From: Tropicibacter sp. Alg240-R139
Lineage (GTDB): Bacteria; Pseudomonadota; Alphaproteobacteria; Rhodobacterales; Rhodobacteraceae
Reading direction: 5' to 3'
Length of the DNA: 64,000 nt
Assembly: GCF_900537075.1 (NCBI RefSeq)
Contig: NZ_UNRA01000002.1
Span: 124,001-188,000, forward strand
The translations under genes and the position numbers were made by a program. This document shows positions 1-8,404 of the stretch, piece after piece. The notes under the pieces are model-generated. The model was not told the DNA's origin. It was given only the letters and a program-made list of their open reading frames with translations, and ran no database searches. The stretch's first letter is position 1. Every line of letters begins with the position of its first letter.

Positions 1-18
1 TTGATTTGGTATTGAGGT

Positions 19-49
19 ATCGTAATTTCTAAACTTAACTTTAGGTCAA
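19..49 (-). promoter_or_regulatory. SoxR-type promoter for a leftward gene outside the window
   Basis: Read on the minus strand, a -35 element TTGACC (44-49) and a -10 element TACGAT (19-24) are separated by exactly 19 bp. The spacer holds a near-palindrome, CTAAACTTAACTTTAG (29-44 on the plus strand), that resembles the enterobacterial soxS box. A 19-bp spacer with a central dyad is the hallmark of MerR-family-activated promoters. Because soxR starts at 69 and reads rightward, the promoter should serve a divergent gene to the left of the window and may also place soxR under autocontrol. The target is not visible. Confidence 0.7.
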
Positions 50-68
50 GCTATTTTTATGAGGTGTC

Positions 69-524
69 ATGCCCATTTCTGACGGACTGCCCATCGGGGC
101 TTTGGCGGATCGAACCGGACTGGCGGTGTCGGCCATCCGGTACTACGAAGATCAGGGCCTGATCTCGCCCTGGCGCAACTCGGGCGGGCAGCGCAGGTAT
201 CAGCGGGCGGACATCCGGCGGCTGAGTTTTGTGATGATCGCACAACAGTTCGGCTTGTCCCTACCGGAAATTCGTGAGGTTCTGAGCGGACTGCCCGGTA
301 ATCGAACCCCGACCAAGGCGGACTGGAACCGGATCAGCAAAGACCTGCGTCAGCATCTTGACGCACGAATCAACACTTTGCTGCAATTACGCGACAATTT
401 GGACGGATGTATTGGGTGCGGATGCCTCAGCCTGCCGAATTGCAGGCTCTACAACCCCGAAGACCGGGCAAAAAAGCGTGGAAGCGGCCCAAGGTACCTC
501 ATGGGCGACACACCCGACACGTGA
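69..524 (+). CDS. soxR: Redox-sensing MerR-family regulator SoxR
   Basis: A 151-residue protein of normal SoxR length. Residues 9-75 form the MerR winged helix (SAIRYYEDQGLI and the QRRY motif), followed by a dimerisation helix. The [2Fe-2S] ligands are at C114, C117, C119 and C125 (CIGCGC...NC), the exact SoxR spacing. In this family, oxidation of the cluster by redox-cycling compounds or superoxide untwists a 19-bp-spaced promoter and activates it. Such a promoter lies directly upstream and reads the other way (19-49). Starts at ATG 69. No other oxidative-stress gene is visible nearby. Confidence 0.95.
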   Translation: MPISDGLPIGALADRTGLAVSAIRYYEDQGLISPWRNSGGQRRYQRADIRRLSFVMIAQQFGLSLPEIREVLSGLPGNRTPTKADWNRISKDLRQHLDARINTLLQLRDNLDGCIGCGCLSLPNCRLYNPEDRAKKRGSGPRYLMGDTPDT

Positions 525-651
525 TTGCCGCGATGCAGCATGTTACGCTCAGTTTTATTTGACCTTGGGGGGCGCCAAAGGGTAATCACCCACGAAACAA
601 AGTTGCGCCCAAAGGGGCCACTAGCGAAAAGATAGCCAAGGAGCGCCACCA

Positions 652-2298
652 ATGGCCGAGATTGAACGCGAAGCGATGGAATATGACGTTGTGATCGTCG
701 GTGCAGGCCCGGCGGGTCTGTCTGCGGCCATTCGTCTGAAACAGCTGGACGCAGACCTGAACGTGGTCGTTCTGGAAAAGGGCTCGGAAGTTGGTGCGCA
801 CATCCTGTCAGGCGCGGTTCTTGACCCGTGTGGCCTGGACGCTCTGATCCCCGACTGGAAAGAAAAGGGCGCGCCCCTGACCGTTCCGGTGAAAGAAGAC
901 AACTTCTATATGCTGGGTGAGGCGGGTCAGATCCGCATACCCAACTTCCCGATGCCGCCGCTGATGAACAACCACGGCAACTATATCGTGTCGATGGGCA
1001 ACGTCTGCCGCTGGATGGCCGAGCAAGCCGAAGAGCTGGGTGTCGAAATCTTCCCCGGCATGGCCTGTTCCGAGCTGGTGTACGGTGACAATGGCGAGGT
1101 CAAAGGTGTTGTGGCCGGTGTCTTTGGTCTGGAGCAGGACGGCTCTTACGGTCCCAACACCGAGCCGGGGATGGAGCTGCACGGCAAATACGTCTTCCTG
1201 TCCGAAGGTGTCCGCGGCTCGCTGGCCAAGGAAGTCATCGCCAAATACGACCTGCAGGCCGGAAAAGAGCCGCAGAAATTTGGCGTCGGCATGAAAGAGA
1301 TCTGGGAAGTCGACCCAGCCAAGCACAAAGAAGGCACTGTGACCCACACCATGGGCTGGCCTTTGGGTTCGAACGCTGGTGGCGGTTCGTTCATCTATCA
1401 CCTGGACAATAACCAAGTTTACGTCGGCTTCGTGGTGCACCTGAACTACAAAAACCCGCACCTGTTCCCTTACATGGAATTCCAGCGCTTCAAGCATCAC
1501 CCTGTTGTGGCTGACCTTCTAAAAGGCGGCAAGCGCGTGGCTTACGGTGCCCGTGCGATCACCGAAGGCGGTTATCAATCGATGCCCAAGATGGTTGCAC
1601 CCGGTGTGGCCTTGCTGGGCTGCTCGGTCGGCATGGTCAACGTGCCGCGCATCAAGGGCAACCACAACGCGATGTTGTCGGGCAAGGCCGCGGCCGAGGC
1701 AGCGTTTGACGCGATCAAGGCGGACCGTTCTGGCGATGAGTTGTCCGATTACGAAGTCGAAGTGCGCACCGGCCCGATCGGCAGCGACCTGAAAAAGGTC
1801 CGCAACGTCAAGCCGATCTGGTCCAAATGGGGTCTGACCGCATCGCTGATGCTGGGTGGTCTGGACATGTGGACCAACACCCTTGGCTTCTCGCTGTTTG
1901 GCACGGTCAAACACGGCAAAAACGATGCGGATGCGACTGGTAAGGCGTCGGATTACCAGCCGATCGACTATCCCAAACCAGACGGAATACTGTCGTTTGA
2001 CCGCCTGACCAACGTGTCCTTTGCAGCCACAAACCACGAGGAAAGCCAGCCCTGCCATCTGCGTTTGGCCGACCCCAACCTGCCAATCAACGTGAACCTG
2101 CCCCAGTTCGATGAACCGGCGCAGCGCTATTGCCCGGCGGGTGTGTATGAAGTGGTCGAAAAGGACGGCAAGCCGGAGTTTGTGGTGAACTTCCAGAACT
2201 GCGTCCACTGTAAAACCTGCGACATCAAGGATCCCAGCCAGAACATCACCTGGGTCACGCCACAGGGCGGCGACGGCCCGAACTATCCCAATATGTGA
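652..2298 (+). CDS. Electron transfer flavoprotein-ubiquinone oxidoreductase (ETF-QO)
   Basis: A 548-residue protein, the usual bacterial ETF-QO length. It has an N-terminal FAD dinucleotide fold (VIVGAGPAGLSAAIRL, about residues 14-29), a middle membrane-associated quinone domain, and a C-terminal ferredoxin-like region with CPAGVYE and NCVHCKTCDIKDPSQNI supplying the [4Fe-4S] cysteines. It passes electrons from reduced ETF, and so from acyl-CoA dehydrogenases, to ubiquinone at the inner membrane. ATG 652 is preceded by AAGGAG at good distance. It probably has its own promoter in the 127-bp gap after soxR. It fits the acyl-CoA metabolism encoded elsewhere in the window. Confidence 0.96.
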   Translation: MAEIEREAMEYDVVIVGAGPAGLSAAIRLKQLDADLNVVVLEKGSEVGAHILSGAVLDPCGLDALIPDWKEKGAPLTVPVKEDNFYMLGEAGQIRIPNFPMPPLMNNHGNYIVSMGNVCRWMAEQAEELGVEIFPGMACSELVYGDNGEVKGVVAGVFGLEQDGSYGPNTEPGMELHGKYVFLSEGVRGSLAKEVIAKYDLQAGKEPQKFGVGMKEIWEVDPAKHKEGTVTHTMGWPLGSNAGGGSFIYHLDNNQVYVGFVVHLNYKNPHLFPYMEFQRFKHHPVVADLLKGGKRVAYGARAITEGGYQSMPKMVAPGVALLGCSVGMVNVPRIKGNHNAMLSGKAAAEAAFDAIKADRSGDELSDYEVEVRTGPIGSDLKKVRNVKPIWSKWGLTASLMLGGLDMWTNTLGFSLFGTVKHGKNDADATGKASDYQPIDYPKPDGILSFDRLTNVSFAATNHEESQPCHLRLADPNLPINVNLPQFDEPAQRYCPAGVYEVVEKDGKPEFVVNFQNCVHCKTCDIKDPSQNITWVTPQGGDGPNYPNM

Positions 2299-2310
2299 TC
2301 TGCCATAGGG

Positions 2311-2712
2311 GTGCGAGAGGAAATCATTGCTCTTGCAACCTCGATGAGCGGCGGACATTCAAATGGCACCGAGGAGAGCGATTTCCTCGGTGCTTTTGGT
2401 ATGGAAGGGGATGATGCGAATGAATTCCTCGAACCCTTTTCAACGCATTTAGAGGTGGATTTGTCCGAAATACGTTGGGAATTTCATTATAACGCTGACG
2501 AGCCGCCGAACTATCGACGCATCTGGCCGCTAGATGCGAACGGGCATTTAATCCCATATGTTCCGATTACGATTTATCAGCTTGTTGCGGCGGTAAACAC
2601 GGGCGCTTGGCAGTATGTCTATCCCAAACATACAATTCAGAAAAAGCCCTCTTTGATTTGGCTATGGGCCTTCGTGATCGGAGTTCTGTTGCTCGGTGCT
2701 TTCAGTTCTTGA
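2311..2712 (+). CDS. DUF1493-like protein with C-terminal membrane anchor
   Basis: A 133-residue protein from a GTG start at 2311 (ATG 2344 is an alternative). The middle part, with FGMEGDDANEFLEPFS and LSEIRWEFHYN, matches the DUF1493 pattern, a small family with an acyl-carrier-protein-like look. The end (about residues 113-131) is one hydrophobic segment, so the protein is probably membrane-anchored. Function unknown. The stretch is visibly richer in A and T than etfQO before it and the VOC gene after it, and it sits only 12 bp behind etfQO. This suggests a later insertion. Family assignment is by remembered pattern only. Confidence 0.6.
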   Translation: MREEIIALATSMSGGHSNGTEESDFLGAFGMEGDDANEFLEPFSTHLEVDLSEIRWEFHYNADEPPNYRRIWPLDANGHLIPYVPITIYQLVAAVNTGAWQYVYPKHTIQKKPSLIWLWAFVIGVLLLGAFSS

Positions 2713-2778
2713 CCTCAACCTAAGTTGAGCCTGCATCCTGCCCCTTGATTGGCGTGAAAGATGACAGGAGCATGAACC

Positions 2779-3234
2779 GTGACAGTGGAAACGCTAGGAA
2801 TTTATGAAACGCACCTTCCCGTGCGCGACCTTGAGCGCTCGGTGGCGTTTTATCGTTACAAACTCGGGTTGGAGGTGGCCAAGGTGCTGCCAGACCGGCA
2901 GGTCGCGTTTTTCTGGGTAGGTGGCAAAGAACTGGGTATGCTGGGGCTTTGGCAATCGGGCTCGGGGCCGTTGAGCATGGCCCTGCACTTTGCATTTCGG
3001 TGCGGCGTGGAGACCGTGATGTCTGGCTGCGAGCAGTTGGAGGCCCAAGGCATTCAACCTTTGGGCTTTCATGGTGAACCGGTGCGCGAACCCATCGTGA
3101 TCGGCTGGATGCCTGCGCTTTCACTATACTTCAAAGACCCAGACGGGCATTCGATTGAGATGCTCGCCATTTTACCTGACGAACCCGACCCGGATTTCGG
3201 AGTGCAGAGCCATGCGGTCTGGCGGGCGAGGTAA
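2779..3234 (+). CDS. VOC (glyoxalase/bleomycin-resistance fold) protein
   Basis: A 151-residue single-module vicinal oxygen chelate protein. It opens with YETHLPVRDLERSVAFYRYKLGLEV and ends the domain with YFKDPDGHSIEMLAIL, the usual beta-alpha-beta-beta-beta signature. Likely metal ligands are H12, the His in MALHFAF (about 74) and the Glu in IEML. The substrate cannot be read; VOC members include glyoxalases, dioxygenases and thiol transferases. The start is GTG 2779 behind GACAGGAG; an ATG at 2772 is out of frame. Stands alone between the DUF1493 gene and a repeat. Confidence 0.85.
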   Translation: MTVETLGIYETHLPVRDLERSVAFYRYKLGLEVAKVLPDRQVAFFWVGGKELGMLGLWQSGSGPLSMALHFAFRCGVETVMSGCEQLEAQGIQPLGFHGEPVREPIVIGWMPALSLYFKDPDGHSIEMLAILPDEPDPDFGVQSHAVWRAR

Positions 3235-3265
3235 AGCATTTGCCCTGGCGGGTCACCTACCGGAA

Positions 3266-3397
3266 GCGCTCCCGCCCGTCGTCGATGTTTCAAACGAAAC
3301 ACCTCCTCCCGTTGGGCTGGGCACTGCGCACAGCGCAGTGCCCGGCCCAAGGCCGCTGACGTTGCCGACGAAGTTGGGATCGTTCGGGCGCGGGAGC
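3266..3397 (-). repeat. Two-hairpin intergenic repeat, long copy 1
   Basis: About 132 bp between the VOC gene and the TPR gene. On the minus strand it aligns base for base with 48630-48761: by hand count 117 of 132 positions agree. Ends are inverted (GCTCCCGC and GCGGGAGC). Stem I is GCACTGCGC/GCGCAGTGC around 3322-3342; stem II is the GATGTTTC/GAAACA-type arm around 3284-3302. Two shorter relatives lie at 54574 and 55970. No coding potential is credible; short reading frames over it are by-products of the repeat. The rest of the 3235-3565 gap shows nothing beyond room for a promoter of the TPR gene. Confidence 0.9.
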
Positions 3398-3565
3398 ATC
3401 CCGAGTTGGGCCATTAACTGGCGGTGCGCCGATGCTTTGCGCCACAATGGCCCCGGGATGGGCAAAAATCTGTAGCAGTCTACCATGTGAAGCGGAGCAG
3501 CATTGCCTATGACCGCGGGACGGCCTAGCTTTAGCCCGAGCTCATGAGAAAAAGGCAGGCTTTTG

Positions 3566-5281
3566 GTGTTTCCCATCATTCGTACCGCGGCAGCCGTCGC
3601 TTTGGCTGTATCGCTGACACTCCCGACCGTCGTCCAGTCGGACACCGGGGCCGGATCTTATCTGGCGGGGCGGCAAGCCATTTATGACAGCGATTTTGCA
3701 GCCTCGGCACGGTACTATACCCAAGCCCTGATACGAGATCCCAAGAACCCTGGCTTGATGGAAAACGTGATTCTGTCGCAGTTGGCTTTGGGCCAGGTTG
3801 AGCGTGCCCTGCCCGTGGCGCAGAGCCTTGAGGCGTTGGGGTTGGGCAGTCAGATGGCCTCGATGGCCGTTGTCGCGAACTTGATCACGGACGAGGCCTA
3901 TGACGCGTTGCTCAGTCGCATCGAGGGTGAGCAGGCCGTGAGCATGTTGGTCGATGGGCTGCTCGTCGGTTGGGCCCACATGGGCGCAGGCTCGGTTGGC
4001 AAAGCGTTGGCGCAGTTCGACAAGCTTGGGGACGAGGCAGGCTTGCGCGGCTTCGCGCTTTATCACAAGGCGATGGCGTTGGCCTCGGTCGGGGATTTCG
4101 AAGGGGCCAATGCGATATTCACGGGCGAAGATGGCCAGCAGGCCACTCTGACGCGGCGTGCGGTTCTGGCCAATGTCGAGATTCTGTCTCAACTGGGGCG
4201 CAACGACGAGGCGCTCGAGATGTTGAGCGACGTATTTGCGGGTCGGCTTGACCCTGGCCTGACCAAAGTTACCGACCAATTGACCAAGGGCGAAACTCTG
4301 CCTTTCAGCCAAGTGCGCAGCGTGCGTGACGGCATGGCCGAGGTGTTCTTTTCCATCGGTGCTGCCCTGAGTGGGGAGGCATCCGACGACTATGCGCTGA
4401 TCTATTCCCGTATGGCAGGCTACTTGCGACCCGACCACAATGATGCGCTGTTGCTCAGTGCAAGTCTCTTGGAAAACCTGGGCCAGTACGAGTTGTCGGT
4501 CGATACCTATAAAAGCATCCCCGAAGACAATCCCGACCATTTTGCCGCTGAACTGGGGCGGGCCGAGGCGCTGCGCCGTTCTGCCAAACCTGATGCCGCA
4601 ATCGAGGTGCTCGAGCAGCTTACCCGGGAATATCCCGAACTTCCCGCGGTGCATTCTGCGCTTGGTGATCTGCTGCGCCAGCAAGAGGAATACGCCCCTG
4701 CGGTCATTGCCTATGACAAGGCGCTTGAATTCACCGATGAAAAGGCTGCCAACCGATGGTTCATCCTTTACGCCCGTGGGATCAGTCACGAGCGCCTGAA
4801 GCAATGGCCCGAGGCCGAAGCCGATTTCCGTACTGCGCTGGAGCTGGAACCGGATCAGCCGCAGGTGCTCAACTACTTGGGCTATTCGCTGGTTGAAAAG
4901 CAGGAAAAGCTGGACGAGGCGCTGTCGATGATCGAGCGCGCCGTCGCAGCGCGCCCCGACAGTGGCTATATCGTCGACAGCCTGGGCTGGGTCCTGTTCC
5001 GTCTGGGTCGCTACGTCGAGGCGGTGGATCACATGGAGCGCGCTGTCGAACTGATGCCGATCGACCCGGTCGTCAATGATCATCTGGGCGATGTGTACTG
5101 GGCCGTCGGCCGCACCCGCGAGGCGGAATTCCAGTGGAGCCGAGCGCTGTCATTCATCGACCCCGAAGACGCCGACAGCGAGGCCGATCCCGATCGTATC
5201 CGCCGCAAGCTTGACGTGGGCCTGGACGAGGTTTTGGCCGAAGAAGGCGCCGCGCCGCTTCAGGTGGCCAATGACGGCTGA
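3566..5281 (+). CDS. Secreted tetratricopeptide-repeat protein
   Basis: About 571 residues with an N-terminal signal-like segment (FPIIRTAAAVALAVSLTLPTVVQS) followed by TPR units over most of the length. Clear ones are near residues 28-60 and 330-540, for example NYLGYSLVEKQEKLDEALSMIERAV and VDSLGWVLFRLGRYVEAVDHMERAV. GTG 3566 is chosen over TTG 3563 because it puts the signal peptide in a normal frame with AAAGGCAGG upstream. It overlaps ispE by 11 bp, so the two are co-transcribed. Likely a periplasmic or membrane-associated scaffold; the partner is unknown. Confidence 0.88.
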   Translation: MFPIIRTAAAVALAVSLTLPTVVQSDTGAGSYLAGRQAIYDSDFAASARYYTQALIRDPKNPGLMENVILSQLALGQVERALPVAQSLEALGLGSQMASMAVVANLITDEAYDALLSRIEGEQAVSMLVDGLLVGWAHMGAGSVGKALAQFDKLGDEAGLRGFALYHKAMALASVGDFEGANAIFTGEDGQQATLTRRAVLANVEILSQLGRNDEALEMLSDVFAGRLDPGLTKVTDQLTKGETLPFSQVRSVRDGMAEVFFSIGAALSGEASDDYALIYSRMAGYLRPDHNDALLLSASLLENLGQYELSVDTYKSIPEDNPDHFAAELGRAEALRRSAKPDAAIEVLEQLTREYPELPAVHSALGDLLRQQEEYAPAVIAYDKALEFTDEKAANRWFILYARGISHERLKQWPEAEADFRTALELEPDQPQVLNYLGYSLVEKQEKLDEALSMIERAVAARPDSGYIVDSLGWVLFRLGRYVEAVDHMERAVELMPIDPVVNDHLGDVYWAVGRTREAEFQWSRALSFIDPEDADSEADPDRIRRKLDVGLDEVLAEEGAAPLQVANDG

Positions 5282-6092
5282 GGCGCTGGCGCCGGCCAAG
5301 GTCAATCTATCCCTTCACGTAACGGGTCGTCGCGATGACGGCTATCACTTGCTGGATTCGATTGTTGTATTCGCCGATTTTGGTGATCGGCTGCGGCTGA
5401 CGCCGGGTGATACGTTGTCCATGACGGTTGACGGGCCGTTTGCACCCGGTGTGCCGGCGGACGATCGCAATCTGGTCTGGCAAGCGCTTGAAGGGGCAGG
5501 GTGGTTTGGATCGGTCGATCTGTACAAGGCACTTCCACATGGGGCCGGGATCGGTGGCGGTTCGTCGGACGCGGCTATGGCATTGCGGTTGCTGGCCGAT
5601 CTGGGTTCGACCATCCCTGATGGCCTGCCTTTGTCGCTAGGCGCGGATGTGCCCGTTTGCATGCATGCGCGCGCGGCGCGGATGCAGGGAATAGGCGAGC
5701 AGGTCAAGCCACTGAACTTGCCCAGGCTTCCGGCGCTGCTGGTTAATCCGGGTGTCGCCGTGCCTACGGGCGCGGTATTTTCGGGCCTTGAAAGCCGCGA
5801 TAATGATCCAATGCCTGACCACATCCCAAACTTTTCTGGTGTTGAAGGCTGTGCGGATTGGCTGTCGGGTCAACGTAACGATCTGGAATTGCCGGCGGTT
5901 CAAGTCGCGTCCGTAATCGAGCGTGTGCTGGCGGATTTGCGCAGCACGCGCAACGTTCTGATGGCGCGGATGTCGGGGTCTGGGTCAACCTGCGTGGCGC
6001 TCTATCCCACAATGAAGGCCGCGCATTTCGCGGCCTACATCATCGGTGCGGAACATCCTGATTGGTGGTGCGTCGCAACCGAACTTAGTTGA
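5271..6092 (+). CDS. ispE: 4-diphosphocytidyl-2-C-methyl-D-erythritol kinase
   Basis: A 273-residue GHMP kinase, the usual IspE length. It phosphorylates CDP-methylerythritol in the non-mevalonate isoprenoid pathway. It starts LAPAKVNLSLHVTGRRDDGYHLLDS, has the ATP-binding glycine motif PHGAGIGGGSSDAAM (about residues 88-102) and the C-terminal MSGSGSTC. ATG 5271 lies inside the 3' end of the TPR gene, an 11-bp overlap that decides the start. The 3' end overlaps the convergent polyprenyl synthase gene by 8 bp, so two isoprenoid genes meet tail to tail. Confidence 0.95.
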   Translation: MTAEALAPAKVNLSLHVTGRRDDGYHLLDSIVVFADFGDRLRLTPGDTLSMTVDGPFAPGVPADDRNLVWQALEGAGWFGSVDLYKALPHGAGIGGGSSDAAMALRLLADLGSTIPDGLPLSLGADVPVCMHARAARMQGIGEQVKPLNLPRLPALLVNPGVAVPTGAVFSGLESRDNDPMPDHIPNFSGVEGCADWLSGQRNDLELPAVQVASVIERVLADLRSTRNVLMARMSGSGSTCVALYPTMKAAHFAAYIIGAEHPDWWCVATELS

Positions 6093-7086
6093 GCCTCGAC
6101 ACCACATAGTCGGCCAGATCGCGCAGCATGGTGCGAATTTCTTGGTCGGGCAACACATCCAGCGCTGCCTTGGCCTTGGCCGCCCATCCGTTGGCATCAT
6201 CGCGCGTGGCGTCCAATGTGCGATACTTGGCCATCAGCGCCATCGCGTGTTCCAGGTCGCCGTCGTCCTGACGGCCCTTCTCGATGGTGCGTTCCCAAAA
6301 GGCACGTTCGTCAGGGGTGGCCTGCGCCACGGCCTTGATCACAGGCAGGGTCAGCTTGCGCTCGCGGAAATCGTCGCCCACGTCCTTGCCGGTGGCCTTG
6401 CTGTCGCCCTGATAATCCAGCAGATCGTCTGCGATCTGGAACGCAATGCCAAGCGCGTCGCCATAGTCGTAAAGCGCTTGCACCTGCTGCTCGGACGCCT
6501 CTGCTATCACACCACCCACCTGCGTCGCAGCCGAAAACAGTGCTGCTGTCTTGCCGCGTACAACTTGCAGATAGATGCTCTCATCCGTCTTCAGGTCTGT
6601 GGCTGCAGTCATCTGCAATACTTCGCCCTCGGCGATCGTGGCCGAGGCGTTGGCGAGAATGTCCAGAACCTGAAGCGACCCGGTTTCCACCATCAGTTGG
6701 AAGCTGCGCGAAAACAGGTAGTCCCCCACCAGAACGCTCGACTTGTTGTCCCACAGCAGGTTGGCAGTGGGGCGTCCGCGACGCTTTGCGCTTTCGTCCA
6801 CCACATCGTCATGCAGCAGTGTGGCGGTGTGGATGAATTCAACCGTCGCGGCCAGGCGCAGGTGATGATCGCCCTGATAGCCGCACAGACGCGCAGCTGC
6901 CAGCGTCAGCATCGGGCGCAACCGTTTGCCGCCTGCACTGACCAGATGCGCGGTCACTTCGGGGATACGGGGGGCGTGCTCCGACACCATTCGGGTTTGG
7001 ATCAACTCGTTGACCGCAGCCATTTCATCAGCCAGCGTCGTGGCCAATTGCTCATGAGGTTTCGAGACGGTGCTGATATTCATCAC
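6085..7086 (-). CDS. ispB: Long-chain polyprenyl (probably decaprenyl) diphosphate synthase
   Basis: A 333-residue trans-isoprenyl diphosphate synthase. It has GGKRLRP (52-58), the first aspartate-rich motif DDVVD (93-97) in LLHDDVVDES and the second in IADDLLDYQGD. It condenses isopentenyl diphosphates into the ubiquinone side chain. Rhodobacterales mainly make Q10, so decaprenyl is the likely product; chain length cannot be read here. The first codons are ATG ATG, so the start could be one codon later. Convergent with ispE; divergent from the DUF2007 gene. Confidence 0.93.
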   Translation of the reverse strand: MMNISTVSKPHEQLATTLADEMAAVNELIQTRMVSEHAPRIPEVTAHLVSAGGKRLRPMLTLAAARLCGYQGDHHLRLAATVEFIHTATLLHDDVVDESAKRRGRPTANLLWDNKSSVLVGDYLFSRSFQLMVETGSLQVLDILANASATIAEGEVLQMTAATDLKTDESIYLQVVRGKTAALFSAATQVGGVIAEASEQQVQALYDYGDALGIAFQIADDLLDYQGDSKATGKDVGDDFRERKLTLPVIKAVAQATPDERAFWERTIEKGRQDDGDLEHAMALMAKYRTLDATRDDANGWAAKAKAALDVLPDQEIRTMLRDLADYVVSRLN

Positions 7087-7139
7087 ACTCCTGCTACAAG
7101 GCTCGACATATGCCCCACCTTGCCCTTACATCCGACGTC

Positions 7140-7355
7140 ATGAAGGAACTATTGCGCAGCACCGATCCGACCATCATGGCCTTTGCCTCCGCCCTTCTTG
7201 AGGGCGAGGATATAGACTGCTTTCAGATGGACGTAAATATGAGCATCCTCGAAGGAGGCATCGGAATCTTCCCCCGTCGCATGATGGTGCGGGAAGAGGA
7301 CTATGATAACGCGGTTCGGGTGATGCGCGACAACGAAATTCCATTGGGCAAGTAA
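7140..7355 (+). CDS. DUF2007 small protein
   Basis: About 71 residues, starting MKELLRSTDPTIMAFASALLEGEDIDCF and ending with VREEDYDNAVRVMRDNEIPLG. This is the DUF2007 (putative signal-transducing) fold, which resembles small regulatory ferredoxin-like domains. ATG 7140 is chosen because family members start with MKEL; an upstream in-frame ATG at 7110 would add ten unlikely residues. It ends 4 bp before the methyltransferase gene, so the two form an operon. No partner or ligand is known from sequence. Confidence 0.82.
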   Translation: MKELLRSTDPTIMAFASALLEGEDIDCFQMDVNMSILEGGIGIFPRRMMVREEDYDNAVRVMRDNEIPLGK

Positions 7356-7359
7356 GCCG

Positions 7360-8127
7360 GTGTTTGCCGACGATCAACTGACGCAGAATGCCTTTCTAGG
7401 TGGGCGTTTGACGCTGTTCCAACCCCGTGACGGCTATCGTGCAGGCGTTGATCCGGTCCTGCTTGCCTCGGCCGTGCCCGCGCGCGCGGGTCAGTCGGTG
7501 CTGGAGCTGGGCTGTGGGGCAGGGGCGGCTGTTTTGTCGCTGCTGACGCGGGTCGGGGGCGTACGGGGCCACGGGGTCGAGTTACAGCCGGAATATGCCG
7601 ATCTGGCGCGTCGGAATGCGGCTCAGAATAAATTGCTGCTCGATGTCACATGCGCCGATCTTAGTGCGCTGCCGGATGAGGTGCGACAGCAACGGTTTAA
7701 TCACGTCATCGCCAACCCACCGTACTATCGCAGCGGCGCCCACAGTCCGGCGCGAGACATTGGGCGCAGTGTCGCCCTGGGAGGGGCCACCCCGCTTGCC
7801 ACATGGGTCGAGGTCGCCGCGCGTCGGTTGCTCCCCAAGGGGTACCTGCACGTCATCCAGCGCATTGACCGCCTGCCTGATCTAATTTCGGCGTGCACGG
7901 GGCGTTTGGGTTCGCTTGAGGTGCTACCGCTGGCGGCGCGTCCGGGCCGCGCGCCTGCCTTGATGATTCTCCGTGCGCGGAAAGAAGGAAAATCGCCGTT
8001 TCGACTGCATGCACCCCAAATCCTGCACCATGGCGACCACCATACGGCCGACGTCGAAAGCTATGTCCCGGAAATCCGGGCGGTTTTGCGCGACGGGGCG
8101 ATCCTGAATTGGCCTGCCCTAAGGTAA
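7360..8127 (+). CDS. tRNA1(Val) A37 N6-methyltransferase-like protein
   Basis: A 255-residue class I SAM-dependent methyltransferase. SAM-binding motif I is LELGCGAGA (48-56), motif II the acidic VELQPEY, and the catalytic NPPYY is at 119-123, typical of N6-adenine methyltransferases. The opening QNAFLGGRLTLFQPRDGYRAGVDPVLLA is that of the TrmN6/YfiC group, which methylates A37 of tRNA1(Val). Starts with GTG 7360, 4 bp behind DUF2007. Substrate inferred from the family. Confidence 0.87.
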   Translation: MFADDQLTQNAFLGGRLTLFQPRDGYRAGVDPVLLASAVPARAGQSVLELGCGAGAAVLSLLTRVGGVRGHGVELQPEYADLARRNAAQNKLLLDVTCADLSALPDEVRQQRFNHVIANPPYYRSGAHSPARDIGRSVALGGATPLATWVEVAARRLLPKGYLHVIQRIDRLPDLISACTGRLGSLEVLPLAARPGRAPALMILRARKEGKSPFRLHAPQILHHGDHHTADVESYVPEIRAVLRDGAILNWPALR

Positions 8128-8239
8128 GCGAATATCGGCGCATATGTCAGAATGATGACAGTTTCACGCACCTGCAGCGTGACAGAGTGATTTTCTTGTG
8201 TTCAACTTGTCGGGCATACAATTGAGAAGGAGGATTGCC

Positions 8240-8404
8240 ATGAGCCTGAGCTCGCACCTGACGGAGCTGAAAAAAAAGCACGAGCATCTCAGTCTTGAAG
8301 TGGAACAAGCGCAGCGGTCACCCAGCATAGATGGGCTACACCTGGCAAATCTGAAAAAACAAAAACTCAAACTAAAAGAAGAAATTGAGCGCCTGTCTAT
8401 CTAA
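8240..8404 (+). CDS. YdcH/DUF465 small coiled-coil protein
   Basis: A 54-residue highly charged helical protein: SSHLTELKKKHEHLSLEVEQAQ, then SIDGLHLANLKKQKLKLKEEIERL. This is the DUF465 (YdcH) pattern, in which two helices form a coiled coil. ATG 8240 follows a strong AGGAGG at 8229-8234; a longer frame from GTG 8198 lacks this. Role unknown in the family. Its stop codon overlaps by 4 bp the remains of the EamA transporter on the other strand. Confidence 0.88.
   Translation: MSLSSHLTELKKKHEHLSLEVEQAQRSPSIDGLHLANLKKQKLKLKEEIERLSI

Noticed and set aside
6046-7143. A 365-codon frame opposite the polyprenyl synthase gene
   Set aside because: Mirror frame of a clear IspB-type gene in GC-rich DNA; no domain, His/Gln-rich composition typical of antisense frames.
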